Source: Chondrilla cf. caribensis
Lineage: Eukaryota; Porifera; Demospongiae; Chondrillida; Chondrillidae
Direction: 5' to 3'
Length of the DNA stretch: 64,000 bases
NCBI GenBank assembly: GCA_964020155.1
Contig: OZ026549.1
Span: forward strand, 3,520,133 to 3,584,132
The notes beneath the pieces are model-generated. The model made no database searches. It worked only from the letters and a program-made list of their open reading frames with translations, and had not been told where the DNA came from. Positions 54,073-64,000 of the stretch are shown here, piece by piece (the stretch's first letter is position 1; each line of letters opens with the position of its first letter). The position numbers and the translations under genes were made by a program.

Positions 54073-56986
54073 ACCTATCACAAAACTGCAATGATTCAAC
54101 AGAGCTCACAAAATCGTCATCACTTTGAAAATCCCAGCTTGAAAGGACCTGGACAGAATAAATAATTACATTCACAAAGTACATACGTACATACTGTACA
54201 AGGTCTATTGGTGATAACGGGCTTAACAGACCTTCCCTGAAGTACAACTGAAGAGCTTAACACTACCATCAGAGGATCCACTGAGACCTAACACATTATC
54301 CGAATGTACAGAAACACAGTTAACTTGTTCTTTGTGAAGAGTACCACCTTTGGAAATAGAGACAAAAATCAATACACTTGATAAATATATTATATGCCAA
54401 CTATCTTACCCTCCCATTGCATAACAGGTTTAGATTCCTTCAGGTCCCACAACTTAACTCCTCCATCACCATATCCACACAACAAACTCTTTCCTGCAAA
54501 TGGTAGGGGAATAGAATAGAATTGAAGTGTTACTGTATACAGTGAAACATTAATGTACGAATACACACTTATGTATACAAGTGGGTATATAAAGGTACAT
54601 TGCTTGCAAATTCACAGATGCATACATTTCAAAATATGTAGGTTAAAATTGAAAACTGATTGCATGAGCTTTAAAATAGGAGAACACACATAAAACAATA
54701 CATCACCTAACATTATGTCTATCAGTTAAAACAAAAACTGCGAAATAATATAACTATCAATGGTACATGACTCAAATATGCAGTCATGTGCTATTGACAG
54801 AGTGTTATTCTACAACGAAGGCTGCAGATGCAACACATGTGGCAAGCGCACAACAGTTTAGTTCACATAATGATTCTTTGATGTTGTAAACATTCAATTT
54901 ATTAGTGGATTACTCCATCAATACAGCAGAGAAACATCCATTGGATGCTGCCCTTTACAGTTAACTATTCCAATACCAAGAATATAAAAAGGATTCTTGC
55001 TACTGTCTCAAATTGAACAATTTTCAGCCAAAACAATGTTATACTCCATCACCTTGGTTATCCTTAGGACACCACAGAATTCAACAAATTGGCTGCAATT
55101 CTACAATATGATCCAAACAGTAACATACGTACATCCTATGGTGAAGGTGCAACTGATTAGAACAAAGAGCATACAGCATGTGCCCAAATGAAAGTTTGAT
55201 GCTTAATCTCGCTCTCACCATCAGGACACAGGGTGGCAGTAGTAGACGGTACATTATAACCATGCATCACTTTGCAGTCACCACTTGGTATTTTCCACAT
55301 CCATGCATCACCTACACTAGTTCCAACTAGCAGTATTGGAGCTGAAGAATGCCATAATAGCCACTACAATATGCAAAAAAACAACTCGTGTAGATACTGG
55401 AGTGAACAAGTCTACAGCAAGGCATGACAAGAACCTCGATATCTTCCGAATGGAAATTCCACACACACTGACCATTTTCAACAGCCCAGACTTTAATATA
55501 ACCTGACATATCTGCTGTTGCCACATATTTACCATCGCTGCTGAACCCAGTGCAACTAACAGAGTCTTTGTGACCTACATGTTGTAAAGAAAACCACAAA
55601 TATAAAGCAAAAGATATGTAATTGCATATACAAACATACCTAAACTGTGTACATACATGTAACTTCCCAAAATGCTATGTAGTATTACAGTATTGTGTAG
55701 TTGTGTTAATCCATTAACATTATTCATGACCACTCTCACCAACCATTCTCATTCACCACCAATATGACAAAGGGTGATAAAATAAATGTGTACTTGGTAC
55801 ATATTTTAATAGAAGTACATACGTACCTAACCCACAGCTTAAAATATTAGTATATTATGTCAAGTTGCATTACTATGGTCAATACTGGTCTAATGCATAC
55901 AATATACAAACATGTAGATATATAAGGATTTCTTTCATGAGACTGAAATTGGGTAATATAATTTTCAATATCCATCCCTCTTCCTTGAGGTAAATTTCTT
56001 CCTGCCTATATGCACATAGGCTGTTATGTTATGAAATGGTAAAAGTACTCATACATTAGTGATTCAGAGCCTAATACCCACATCCACATACACAACCGTG
56101 GAAGCACATTCTAAGAACTGGTCCTCAAAAAATACAAAGTAAACCTGGATGCACCATGTACACTATGAATCCCTTACCTACACACTCAAACACAATGTGA
56201 CCATCTTCAGTATCCCAAACGTAAGCTTTGTCATCTTCTGCCCCAGTGACAGCTAAGTGTTTACTGGGATGAAGTGACGCGGAAAACACAGATCCTGAAT
56301 ACAAAAGGATTAAAAATGATTGGAACTTTATTAAAATTAACAGAGAATTAAAAACATTCTGTTGGAAAACTGTTCCCACAGTGAAGTCCTGTAAGTAGTC
56401 AGAATATTCGAGCAAATCTATGTACTAAACATACATAAAACATATACATGTTACACATTACAAAGGTAATAGTGAAAAGTTATTACTATAGATGAGTAAA
56501 TATAATAAAACATATTGTAGTGATGCCAAGTGTCTACCTGTATGGGCTGCAAAGGTACAAACAGAATCATCCCTTTCCACAGGTGTCTCGTCGACTTCCA
56601 TGGACTCATTTGGAATATCATTATCATCATCATCATCATCATCACCCTGAATGTCTATACACAATACAAATGAGTATAGTACATAAAATATAGAAGGTAA
56701 AGCTATAAATATGCATCCTGGAAACAAAACAACACTCAGAGTTACAGTTATGCTTTTACTGTAGAAGTTTGATATTGGGCTCTTAGTATGGCATGTGCCC
56801 TAGCCAAACAATATCAATCATTGACCACTAAACTCAACTCCGCAAAATGCATAGACTATTTTACACGCAACCCTCACCAGTATTTTCAAATTCATTTCCG
56901 TCATCGACAACTTGCAATACGTCTTCTGCAAGCAATTGTCCTTCATTGTTGCTTTCAAATTCGTCATCTGATTTGTCGTCAGCCAT
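53413..56986 (-). CDS. AAMP: Angio-associated migratory cell protein (WD40)
   Basis: Cytoplasmic WD40 propeller protein conserved across eukaryotes (yeast Sqt1 is the ribosomal-protein uL16 chaperone; human AAMP was named for endothelial migration). Eleven minus-strand exons fit: 56986-56878, 56654-56538, 56294-56178, 55574-55435, 55363-55219, 54493-54410, 54347-54232, 54148-54075, 53924-53834, 53726-53572, 53488-53413, giving 407 residues. An acidic N-terminus (seven Asp codons in exon 2) precedes WD units: [20 protein letters not shown] with [25 protein letters not shown] with [52 protein letters not shown] units and [13 protein letters not shown], then [13 protein letters not shown]. The exon 7 donor (AAG/GTCTGT) is the weakest site. 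A (CA)n tract of about 70 bp sits in intron 8 at 54000-54070. Confidence 0.9.
54000..54070. repeat. (CA)n microsatellite in AAMP intron 8
   Basis: About 70 bp of CA dinucleotides with one CACAACAC interruption. It ends only 5 bp from the exon 8 donor on the minus strand, so length changes here lie very close to a splice site. Confidence 0.9.
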
Positions 56987-57013
56987 CTTACTCTGGCGTA
57001 ACTTGTAGCCAAA
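56987..57013. promoter_or_regulatory. 27-bp divergent start-codon spacer AAMP/GLRX5
   Basis: Only 27 bases separate the two start codons. ACTCTGGCGTAACTTGTAGCC lies in it, and AAAATGGCCGCC, a YY1-like motif, overlaps the GLRX5 start codon. Core promoter elements of each gene must overlap the other gene's first exon. Confidence 0.75.
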
Positions 57014-58425
57014 ATGGCCGCCGTGGCAATCCGATGTAGATCTGGCTACACATTGGTAAAATCTGGTTTGACTCTTCACAGAAGTTTCCTGGCTGCACGG
57101 AGGTTTCTCGTTTCTGACCTGAATAATAAGTGTAGTAAAGACTTTTATGAAGAGGTACTTACACTGCTTAAATTGACCGTTGGCATACTTATGTGAATTT
57201 CGTTTTACCGTATTTGTGTTTGAATCAAGCAGCTTTATTTTATGTTTGCTATGTAATAAAATACGTAGACATAATCTGTGTTGCTACTTACAAGCCTGAG
57301 TATTTATTCATAAAATCACTTTAAGAGATTTTGTGGACCCTTCTTTCCTGATTAAAATGGCAGATGCAGGGTTGGCTACGCCAGACCATGAAGCATGGTG
57401 GGCTGTATGATACTCACATGCTGTGTAGTTAAAGTATAATGCGAAATCATAGTGTTGTTTCTAATGTCTGTTTGCAGGCTATCCGAAAGAAGAGTTTAGT
57501 TGTATTCATGAAAGGAATTCCCAGTGAGCCAATGGTGAAGATAAGACTGCATTTTTCGTTATTATGTATTGCTATTGTTTAATTTGATTCTACACGGCTT
57601 GTGTTCATTTTAGTGTGGTTTTAGCCGGCTTGTCGTTCAGATTCTTGATATGCATGGTGAGCACTAGTGCTGTCAAATAGTGTGGTGTCATAAACATGAA
57701 CCAAGAACATTGCGGTAATTGTTACTTAAGGTGTTTTTAAGGTATATGTATATGCATACATGGTTAGTTACTAGAAGTTCTATATTATAATAAACATGTT
57801 ATTTATTCTTGTTAACTATTCTGTATAATATGTAGGTAAATATCAGATTTGAGGCAAGCATACAGTCAGTGTACCTTTCATCCTTTTAACTTTTCGATTG
57901 TAATTATGATGATGGCTTGAGTCTCTGATGATTATTTGTACTGCATGTATTATTATATTAATGTCTCATATCCTTTATAGGAGTAAAAGACTATGATCAC
58001 TACAATATTTTGGAAGATGTGGAATTCAAAGAAGCCATTAAGAAGCATTCGTTAGTTTTTTGATCATGTTAATTGTCAAATTGTTCAGTTCAACTCTAGT
58101 ATTGGCTTCTTGTTTTACCATAAGCACACCTGCATGCTGAACAGCTTGTGGTATTGTACGTTGTTGCCTTGTGATACTTCTCTAATCAACTACCGACTTC
58201 TTTTCACCACAGAGAATGGCCTACCTTCCCTCAGGTGTATGTGAATGGTGAGTTTATTGGAGGATCAGATGTCTTACTACAGATGCACCAAAATGGTTAG
58301 TTTACAGAGAAGGTGGTACACAATTTGATGTGTGTTTAGTTTAATTTTGTTTATATCCAGGAGAATTGATTGATGAGCTAATGAAAATTGGTCATAAATC
58401 TTCACTTTTGGAAAATCAGCCTTGA
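57014..58425 (+). CDS. GLRX5: Monothiol glutaredoxin 5, mitochondrial
   Basis: Mitochondrial Fe-S cluster carrier that passes [2Fe-2S] clusters from the ISCU machinery. Six exons fit: 57014-57154, 57478-57534, 57614-57656, 57981-58050, 58213-58295, 58361-58425, giving 152 residues (the family is about 155). Residues 1-35 are a basic, hydroxyl-rich presequence ([19 protein letters not shown], then RRF), consistent with mitochondrial import. [17 protein letters not shown] places the monothiol site at Cys67, and CGFS is the class signature. [28 protein letters not shown] and [10 protein letters not shown] form the glutathione-binding and helical parts. Divergent with AAMP. No AATAAA was seen close to the stop. 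A partial MITE copy lies in intron 1. Confidence 0.95.
57330..57387. mobile_element. Partial copy of the hairpin MITE family (GLRX5 intron 1)
   Basis: TTAAAATGGCAGATGCAGGG followed by TTGGCTACGCCAGAC matches the right arm of the 75-bp MITE at 19787-19861 with a few changes. The left half is mostly degraded. No target duplication is discernible. Confidence 0.6.
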
Positions 58426-58965
58426 AACATAATCTGCACTTGTCTTATGTAATTTCATTTTTATTAACATAATATAGTATCAGATTCTTATATTGTCATG
58501 TACAATTGTAAGTATGTAGCAATACCATAAAGTGTATCTATAAAGTTTATGTACAACCAAACCATAATTCGGAACTTTTAAATAATTTTACATATGTACA
58601 GTACAAGTTTAGGACCTTTTCTGCTTATGTTCACATGTACATATTATGTATGTAATGCAGGGGTCAGCTGGTGCATGTGCATACCTTTATACAGACACGC
58701 ACGTGCACACACTTTATGGCAGTAACTAGTGTATATAGTCTATAGTGTGTACTTTATCACCAGATCATATTTGCACTCTACAAATAGTCTCGCTTATCTA
58801 GATCTGCAGTCCATTCTTCACGATGAATTGCGAATGTAAATTGTAGGGCTATCGTGTACCTGTGGCATTCGGATAGATAGGCAACAGCATGGCTTCTCAC
58901 GTGACCGCACACGTTTACGCCATAGTCTTTGCGGTTCCACGCATCTTCCTGGGGTTGATTACACA
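58426..58965. other. Gap between GLRX5 and the deaminase
   Basis: 540 bp without a gene. TCACGTGAC at 58897-58905 is an E-box of the extended TFE/MITF type about 60 bp before the next start codon and is a likely promoter element for the deaminase. Confidence 0.5.
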
Positions 58966-60797
58966 ATGCGTCTTGTTATTCTAGAAGACTACGATAAGGC
59001 TAGTGAGTGGGCTGCCAAGTATGTTAAAAAGAGAATCCTCGAATTCAATCCGGGACCAGATAAACCCTTCGTCCTCGGGCTACCAACGGGTAAGTCTGAT
59101 TCACCAGAATGTAAATTTAACCTGTATGTTAGAAATTTAGCTGGATTTACACTTTAATTAATCTACGGTATTCGGATTGCTTTCTAAATATAGTATATGC
59201 TACATTTGTTTGTACACCATCTAACTATAGACTGTCGATGGCGTCTGACTACATTGTGTCTATGTGCATAATAGTGCGGTGTAGCCGACCTTCAACTAAA
59301 AATGCACGTTTCGTGATTTGATCCTTTATATTTTGCTGTTCGGAATTGTTGGAATTTCGTCAGAACACAGTCTAGCATGTGCTAGAGATGATGTCTCTAT
59401 ATTATAGTCGCAGGTTGCGAGAGGATCAAGTTTTGACACCATGTTGACCATGCCTGGTGGATTTTACAGGACTGGGACATTTTTGTTGTATCGGTCTGTG
59501 TGGACTTGGGACTTCTCTATTGCAAACACTTTGGGATTCCCATTTATGTTATACAGATTTACACTACAATACTACATGGGACATGGAAAGGCATCCTTAT
59601 TATATAAATTCCCTCAACTCCAATGTTTGTGATAGAGAAGTTCCCCTGTATCTGATTTTATTTTAGGTTTTTATTAATTTTTACCGTTACTCCTCATCAC
59701 TTGATATGAGGCTTGTACGATGATGATATGACCTAAACATGGTTATCATGGTCATCGTGACTATAATACCTTATCTAGTCTCTGTGCACTGTGGTATGTT
59801 TTTGGTTCTCAACAATAATATTACATACTTTCCTGCATCTTCAGATACAATGTCGAACTGTACGTTATTTGTATTTTTCTGTAGGTTCAACCCCTTTGGG
59901 AATGTACAGGAAACTAGTTGAATTCTGTAGAGCTGGCACCTTGTCCTTCAAACATGTTGTAACCTTCAATATGGATGAATATGTTGACCTACCTAGGGAT
60001 CACCCAGAGAGCTATCATTCCTTTATGTTCAAGAACCTGTTCAATCACATTGATATCGATCCGAAGAATGTGCACATACCTGATGGCAATGCACCTGACC
60101 TGGTAAAGGAATGTCAGGAGTTTGAAGATAAAATGAAGTCGTTTGGAGGAGTGGAGCTCTTCATTGGAGGTGTGTGTGTAGGGGGGGGGGGTACTGCATT
60201 ATGCTGTTTTCAATCAATTGATGTCATAAATTGTGTTGGATTGGTCTTCTTAGGCATAGGCGCTGATGGTCACATTGCCTTCAATGAACCCGGATCATCT
60301 TTGAGTTCACGCACTCGTGTCAAAACATTGGCACAGGACACCATAAATGACAATGCCAGGTTTTTTGGTGGTGACTTGTCCAAAGTTCCATCCCAGGCTC
60401 TGACTGTTGGTGTGGGCACTGTAATGGATGCCAAAGAAGTATGTTTGCTGCTCTTCAGCATACAACTGTGAAATTTGTTACTTATGAAATTATTATGCAT
60501 AAGCTATTGTACTACTATGCTTCCATGGTGAATACACATATGCCTGCGTAATTTTTTCTTTAATCCTGTCCTTCGTTGTAGGTAATGATTATGATAACTG
60601 GTGCACATAAAGCCTATGCTTTGCACAAGGCTATAGAAGATGGTGTGAATCACATGTGGACTGTATCGGCCTTTCAACTACATCCAAAGACTATTTTCAT
60701 TTGTGATGAGAATGCTACCCTGGAACTGAAGGTGAAAACTGTCAAGTACTTCAAAGGACTGATGGATGTGCATAGCAAACTGGTGTCAGATGACTAA
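58966..60797 (+). CDS. GNPDA1: Glucosamine-6-phosphate deaminase/isomerase
   Basis: Cytosolic enzyme that converts glucosamine 6-phosphate to fructose 6-phosphate and ammonia, linking amino-sugar breakdown to glycolysis. Four exons fit: 58966-59089, 59885-60169, 60254-60438, 60582-60797, giving 269 residues. Family numbering is preserved exactly: [13 protein letters not shown] (substrate loop, 38-49), NMDEY with Asp72 and Glu73, [16 protein letters not shown] with Asp141, His143 and Glu148, then [18 protein letters not shown] and [10 protein letters not shown]. The allosteric C-terminus is shorter than in vertebrate GNPDA1 (289 residues), ending [16 protein letters not shown]. The GNPDA1/GNPDA2 split is a vertebrate matter, so the symbol denotes the family. 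A run of ten or so G bases lies at the start of intron 2 near 60181-60190. Confidence 0.95.
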
Positions 60798-61070
60798 CTG
60801 TTGATGTAATCTTATACATTATATAAATATTGATTAACTGTATATTGTGCCCATGCACCCTGTGATAACATTCTTATGTAATAATTCGAAAGAATACTGT
60901 TAAAGAAAATGACTAAATGACTTCCTGTTATTGGAGTCTTAATTGTACATAACATAAACTAATGTACATAATAATAATATGTGTTATTACAATTGTGTGG
61001 GTGTATTTGTGTACTTGCTAGTCATTTGGTACAAAGATCATTGTTCTAGGATGAAGCATTACTGTGTGAA
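60798..61070. other. Convergent gap between deaminase and actin
   Basis: 273 bp shared by the 3' ends of both genes. AT-rich and without any other feature. Confidence 0.6.
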
Positions 61071-62301
61071 TTAGAAACATTTACGGTGTACAATTCCTGG
61101 TCCCGATTCATCAAATTCCTCTCTAGAAATCCACATTTGTTGGAAAGTGGACAGATTGGACAGGATAGAGGCACCGATCCAAACACTAAACTTTCTCTCT
61201 GGTGGGGCGATCACCTTGACTCTCATACTAGGTGGGGCGAGGGCTGATAGCTCTTTCTGCATTCTCTCTGTTAGCCCATTATACATTGTTGTTCCTCCGG
61301 AGAGTACGGTGTTAGCATACAAGTCCTTTCTGATGTCTATGTCACATTTCATGATGGTGCTGTAAACCATTTCGTGAATACCTGCTGATTCCATTCCTGT
61401 GAAGGAAGGCTTGAATAGGACCTCAGGCGCACGGAAACGTTCATTTCCTATTGTGATCACCTGTCCATCTGGCAACTCGTATGTTTTTTCAATGTTGGAA
61501 GATTTGCTTGCCTCTTCCATGTCTTTTTCGAAGTCAATAGCGGTATAACAGAGTTTTTCTTTCATATCTTTCACAATTTCCCTTTCAGCCGTGGTTGTGA
61601 AGCTGTACCCTCTTTCCGTGAGTATCTTAACGAGATAGTCGGTTATATCCCTTCCAGCAAGGTCCAGTCTACCGATAGCATGGGGAAGAGCATACCCTTC
61701 GTATACTGGAACAGTATGCGTAACCCCATCACCAGAATCCAAAACAAGGCCAGTAGTACGTCCAGCACTATACAGGGCCATAACTGCTTGAATTGCTACA
61801 TATGCTGCCGGTACGTCAAAGGTTTCAAACAATATTGAGATCATGCGTTCTCTGTTGGCTTTAGGATTGAATGGGGCTTCGGTAACTAGTATAGGGTGTT
61901 CATCAGGACTGCAACGTAGTTCATTGTACAGTGTATGATGCCACATCTAGAAGGGTGATAGTGTTTCAGTGAGTAACTTTCTAATAATCTACTAAATATA
62001 ATTATACAGCTTAAGAGTATATTCTTTAGCTTACCTTCTCCATATCATCCCAGTTAGTAACAATGCCATGCTCAACAGGGTAAGAGATAGTAAGAATCCC
62101 TCTCTTACTTTCAGCCTCATCGCCTACATAGCAGTCTTTCTCTCCCATTCCTACCATTATTCCTTGATGCCGAGGGTATCCAACAACACAAGGGAATAAA
62201 ACTTGTGGTGCATCTTCTCCACCATATCCAGCCTTCATCATGCCTGAGCCATTGTCAATTACAATGGGAGTATGACCTTCATCCTCGTCACTCTCATACA
62301 T
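61071..62301 (-). CDS. Actin, divergent paralogue
   Basis: Cytoskeletal ATPase. Two exons (62301-62035 and 61946-61071, 88-bp intron) encode 380 residues against the usual 375-377. Nucleotide-binding loops are intact: [37 protein letters not shown] and [21 protein letters not shown] keeps the methylated-His site, and the end is the invariant HRKCF. The N-terminus [12 protein letters not shown] is longer and unlike typical actins, and [11 protein letters not shown] replaces the usual PSIVGRPRH. Other substitutions ([10 protein letters not shown] with [20 protein letters not shown]) are scattered. It is a real conventional-actin family member rather than an Arp, but clearly diverged, so possibly tissue-specific. 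The coding strand is intact with no stops. Confidence 0.95.
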
Positions 62302-62343
62302 AGCTATACTTCTCAGTAGCAGACTTCACTTGTATTGTGGTCT

Positions 62344-62823
62344 ATGGCGGTACAAATGAGAAACTTCAGGCCTACCACAGCTTTATACACAGCAACAGGG
62401 ATCTTCTGTGGTATTTACACCTACACAAGTTGGAATGATAGCAGGTGTACAGTTGGCTCGGTGGGGCACCCAGGTGCTTCTCATGCTTGTCCAATACTTT
62501 TTATCAAACTAGTACCTAATGAGGTTAGTGAGTACTGTTTTGGTAACCGTGGTATGTTGTGGTACATTCTTGTTATGGTATTGACACGGCTTTCTACATA
62601 CAACATAGACCATACATTGTCATTTAATCTTTTTGAAGAGTTCACTTGGGGAAGAGGATATAGAGGTATTGCCCAGATTTGCTCCCTCTGGATCTTGAAG
62701 ACTGTGTTTGATGTAACTTATCCTATAAAACATGAGTCCTTACTTCTAAATTGTACTTTGCTACACATCGATATTATATTGTCTACCATTTACCTATTGT
62801 TCACATGGTTGATAAATACATGA
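62344..62823 (+). CDS. Possible small membrane protein, divergent from actin
   Basis: A 160-codon open frame from ATGGCGGTACAAATG, starting 42 bp from the actin start codon. Hydrophobic runs lie near the N-terminus (ALYTATGIFCGIYTYTSW), in the middle (MLWYILVMVLTRL) and at the end (HIDIILSTIYLLFTWLI). I do not recognise it. A plausible donor (AGCAG/GTGTAC) at 62445 would end a first exon after SWNDSR, in which case the rest of the frame is intronic. Its position, mirroring the other head-to-head gene pairs here, is the main support. Confidence 0.3.
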   Translation: MAVQMRNFRPTTALYTATGIFCGIYTYTSWNDSRCTVGSVGHPGASHACPILFIKLVPNEVSEYCFGNRGMLWYILVMVLTRLSTYNIDHTLSFNLFEEFTWGRGYRGIAQICSLWILKTVFDVTYPIKHESLLLNCTLLHIDIILSTIYLLFTWLINT

Positions 62824-63454
62824 ATGTAAGTGGAATGAACACCAGGATCACCTAACTGCCTTGCTTTCGAGTCAGCAATGATGTTATATGACATACTTAA
62901 TAATGTACAAAATCTGACATGCTTATAATACACATCCAAAACATTCATCTTTCATACATGACCTGATAATGGGGCCAAATCACCATGCAAGGTATACACA
63001 CTTGATAGACATGCATACAAACTTATTCAGCAGTTATTTCTACTGATTCAAAATTAATGGTCCATCATAAAAATACATAAACATATAACAGATACAATTG
63101 CTCGGGTGTGGTAACAGGACATAGTCATCTGTAGGGAGTTGATTGCCCGGAGCATTCTCATACGTACATCTCAACTCTTGGTCTTGTTACGAATCATTTT
63201 GCGAAAAGAATAACTGACGATCTCGAAGGTAATCAATACACAGAATATTCTCAGCGCTATCTTCCTAAAATTGAAATTGGACATTGTGTTCGTATTCCTG
63301 GCTTCGTAGATTTGCCGTATGCTAACTTCACAATTGATGTCTAGTGTGATTACTGTACACACACGTAATCTTTAGCTATACGTAGTAGTTAGCCACAGTA
63401 TGGTATCCGTATCGGCTTCATGTCGTATTCCTCCATTTTTTTTTCATTCACATG
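62824..63454. other. Gap before the METAP1 promoter
   Basis: About 630 bp with no recognised gene. A 37-codon minus-strand frame (63284-63171) with a hydrophobic centre is not supported by anything else. Confidence 0.45.
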
Positions 63455-63463
63455 CATCATACC

Positions 63464-63527
63464 TAGTCTGGCGTAGCCGACCCTTGATCCGCAAAATGGC
63501 AGATCAAGGGTCGGCTACAACAGACTA
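63464..63527. mobile_element. 64-bp hairpin MITE (copy 2) upstream of METAP1
   Basis: Same arms as 19787-19861 (TAGTCTGGCGTAGCCGACCC...), with a shorter centre and a few changes in the right arm. The flanks CATCATACC (63455-63463) and CATTATACC (63528-63536) form a 9-bp target duplication with one mismatch. It ends 53 bp before the METAP1 start codon and carries AAAATGGCAGATC. Confidence 0.85.
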
Positions 63528-63552
63528 CATTATACCTACATTGATTGTACCG

Positions 63553-63560
63553 TATAAATA
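63553..63560 (+). promoter_or_regulatory. TATAAATA string before METAP1
   Basis: This TATA-like string is only 20 bp from the start codon, too close for a normal initiation site upstream of the ATG. It may be fortuitous, or the 5' UTR may be almost absent. Confidence 0.3.
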
Positions 63561-63580
63561 GTCTACGGGTTGGGAAACAA

Positions 63581-63840
63581 ATGGCGGATAGTGATCACCT
63601 TTGCGAGACTCCTGGTTGCGAAAAACCTTCAAAATTAAGATGTCCTGTTTGTGTTAAGCGAGGTATTGAAGGTAGTTTCTTCTGTTCCCAGGTAAGGATT
63701 GTAAGTAGCTTTCCAGTTACAAGTTGAGTCTCTCTTTGAAACTGAACTCATATTCATTACACACACTGTACCTTCTCTGCACTTTTAGGATTGTTTTAAA
63801 GGATACTGGCCTAAGCACAAGAAGATTCACGGAACAACTG
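63581..63840 (+). CDS. METAP1: Methionine aminopeptidase 1, N-terminal exons (runs off window)
   Basis: Cytosolic enzyme that removes the initiator methionine from nascent proteins. Two exons are visible: 63581-63691 and 63789-63840, with a GTAACG donor at 63841. They encode the N-terminal zinc-finger domain: [50 protein letters not shown]. The Cys/His pattern (C-x4-C, C-x2-C, C-x3-C, H-x3-H) is the MYND-like finger by which eukaryotic METAP1 associates with ribosomes. The metal-binding peptidase domain lies beyond the right edge. A short piece at about 63921-63933 could be a further exon, but I could not confirm it. Confidence 0.92.
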
Positions 63841-64000
63841 GTAACGTGATTCATGCAAGTAGCCAGTATACAATAATTATTTGGTATGATTAGTCACAGC
63901 TTTAACATTCTGTGCTCTTAGATTGTCCAAGGGGTATGGTTTGATCACGGATGTTGTTGACACAAACATACTACTGACATTGACACAATGCTCAACCCCA

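Noticed and set aside
63171..63284. 37-residue minus-strand hydrophobic microprotein
   Set aside because: Apart from a hydrophobic centre it has no supporting motif, conservation or promoter visible in the window.
63915..63935. Third METAP1 exon
   Set aside because: The acceptor and a five-codon frame fit poorly and the family's next segment is not recognisable before the window ends.

Overview
This window is nuclear DNA from an animal. Genes are split by many GT-AG introns (often 60-150 bp), sequence between genes is AT-rich, and there are long (CA/TG)n tracts, minisatellites and decayed transposons. Gene content is metazoan: a paired-like homeobox gene with the usual homeodomain 46/47 intron, a nine-finger TFIIIA, AAMP, TXNDC15 and a conventional actin. 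Small introns, almost no space between divergent genes and AT richness would fit an early-branching animal such as a sponge. That assignment is inference; no ribosomal or mitochondrial marker is present to prove it.

Layout. 1-11.3 kb is accessory: microsatellites, a LINE ORF1 remnant, a GACACTATAG-type minisatellite, a decayed pogo-like transposase with a PHD-like tail, and a degenerate multi-exon gene for a repeated secreted module. 11.6-17.4 kb (-) is a complete 10-exon aspartylglucosaminidase (AGA). 17.9-19.9 kb is a composite region: a CRE/E2F/TATA promoter-like block, a long TG tract, a large inverted repeat enclosing a GH27 alpha-galactosidase terminal exon, and a 75-bp hairpin MITE. 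19.97-23.64 kb (+) is UTP18 (11 exons). 23.6-28.3 kb is minisatellite with a decayed LINE. 28.5-39.5 kb (+) is TFIIIA (11 exons, long introns). 39.8-40.7 kb (+) is the homeobox gene. 43.8-46.3 kb (-) is TXNDC15 and 46.4-52.8 kb (+) is FIP1, head to head with 84 bp between start codons. 53.4-57.0 kb (-) is AAMP and 57.0-58.4 kb (+) is GLRX5, head to head with 27 bp between start codons. 59.0-60.8 kb (+) is glucosamine-6-phosphate deaminase, 61.1-62.3 kb (-) is an actin, and 63.6 kb to the right edge is the start of methionine aminopeptidase 1.

The host genes are mostly unrelated housekeeping functions: lysosomal glycoprotein breakdown, rRNA processing, 5S rRNA transcription, mRNA 3' end formation, mitochondrial Fe-S assembly, amino-sugar catabolism, cytoskeleton and N-terminal Met removal. 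Exon models were built by hand from splice sites and reading phase; every complete model has a coding length divisible by three. The most notable items are the hairpin MITE family with 9-bp target duplications placed near start codons and carrying a YY1-like motif, the inverted-repeat cassette around the GH27 exon, the DNA-level copy of a UTP18 exon inside an AGA intron, and the 27-bp AAMP/GLRX5 divergent promoter.
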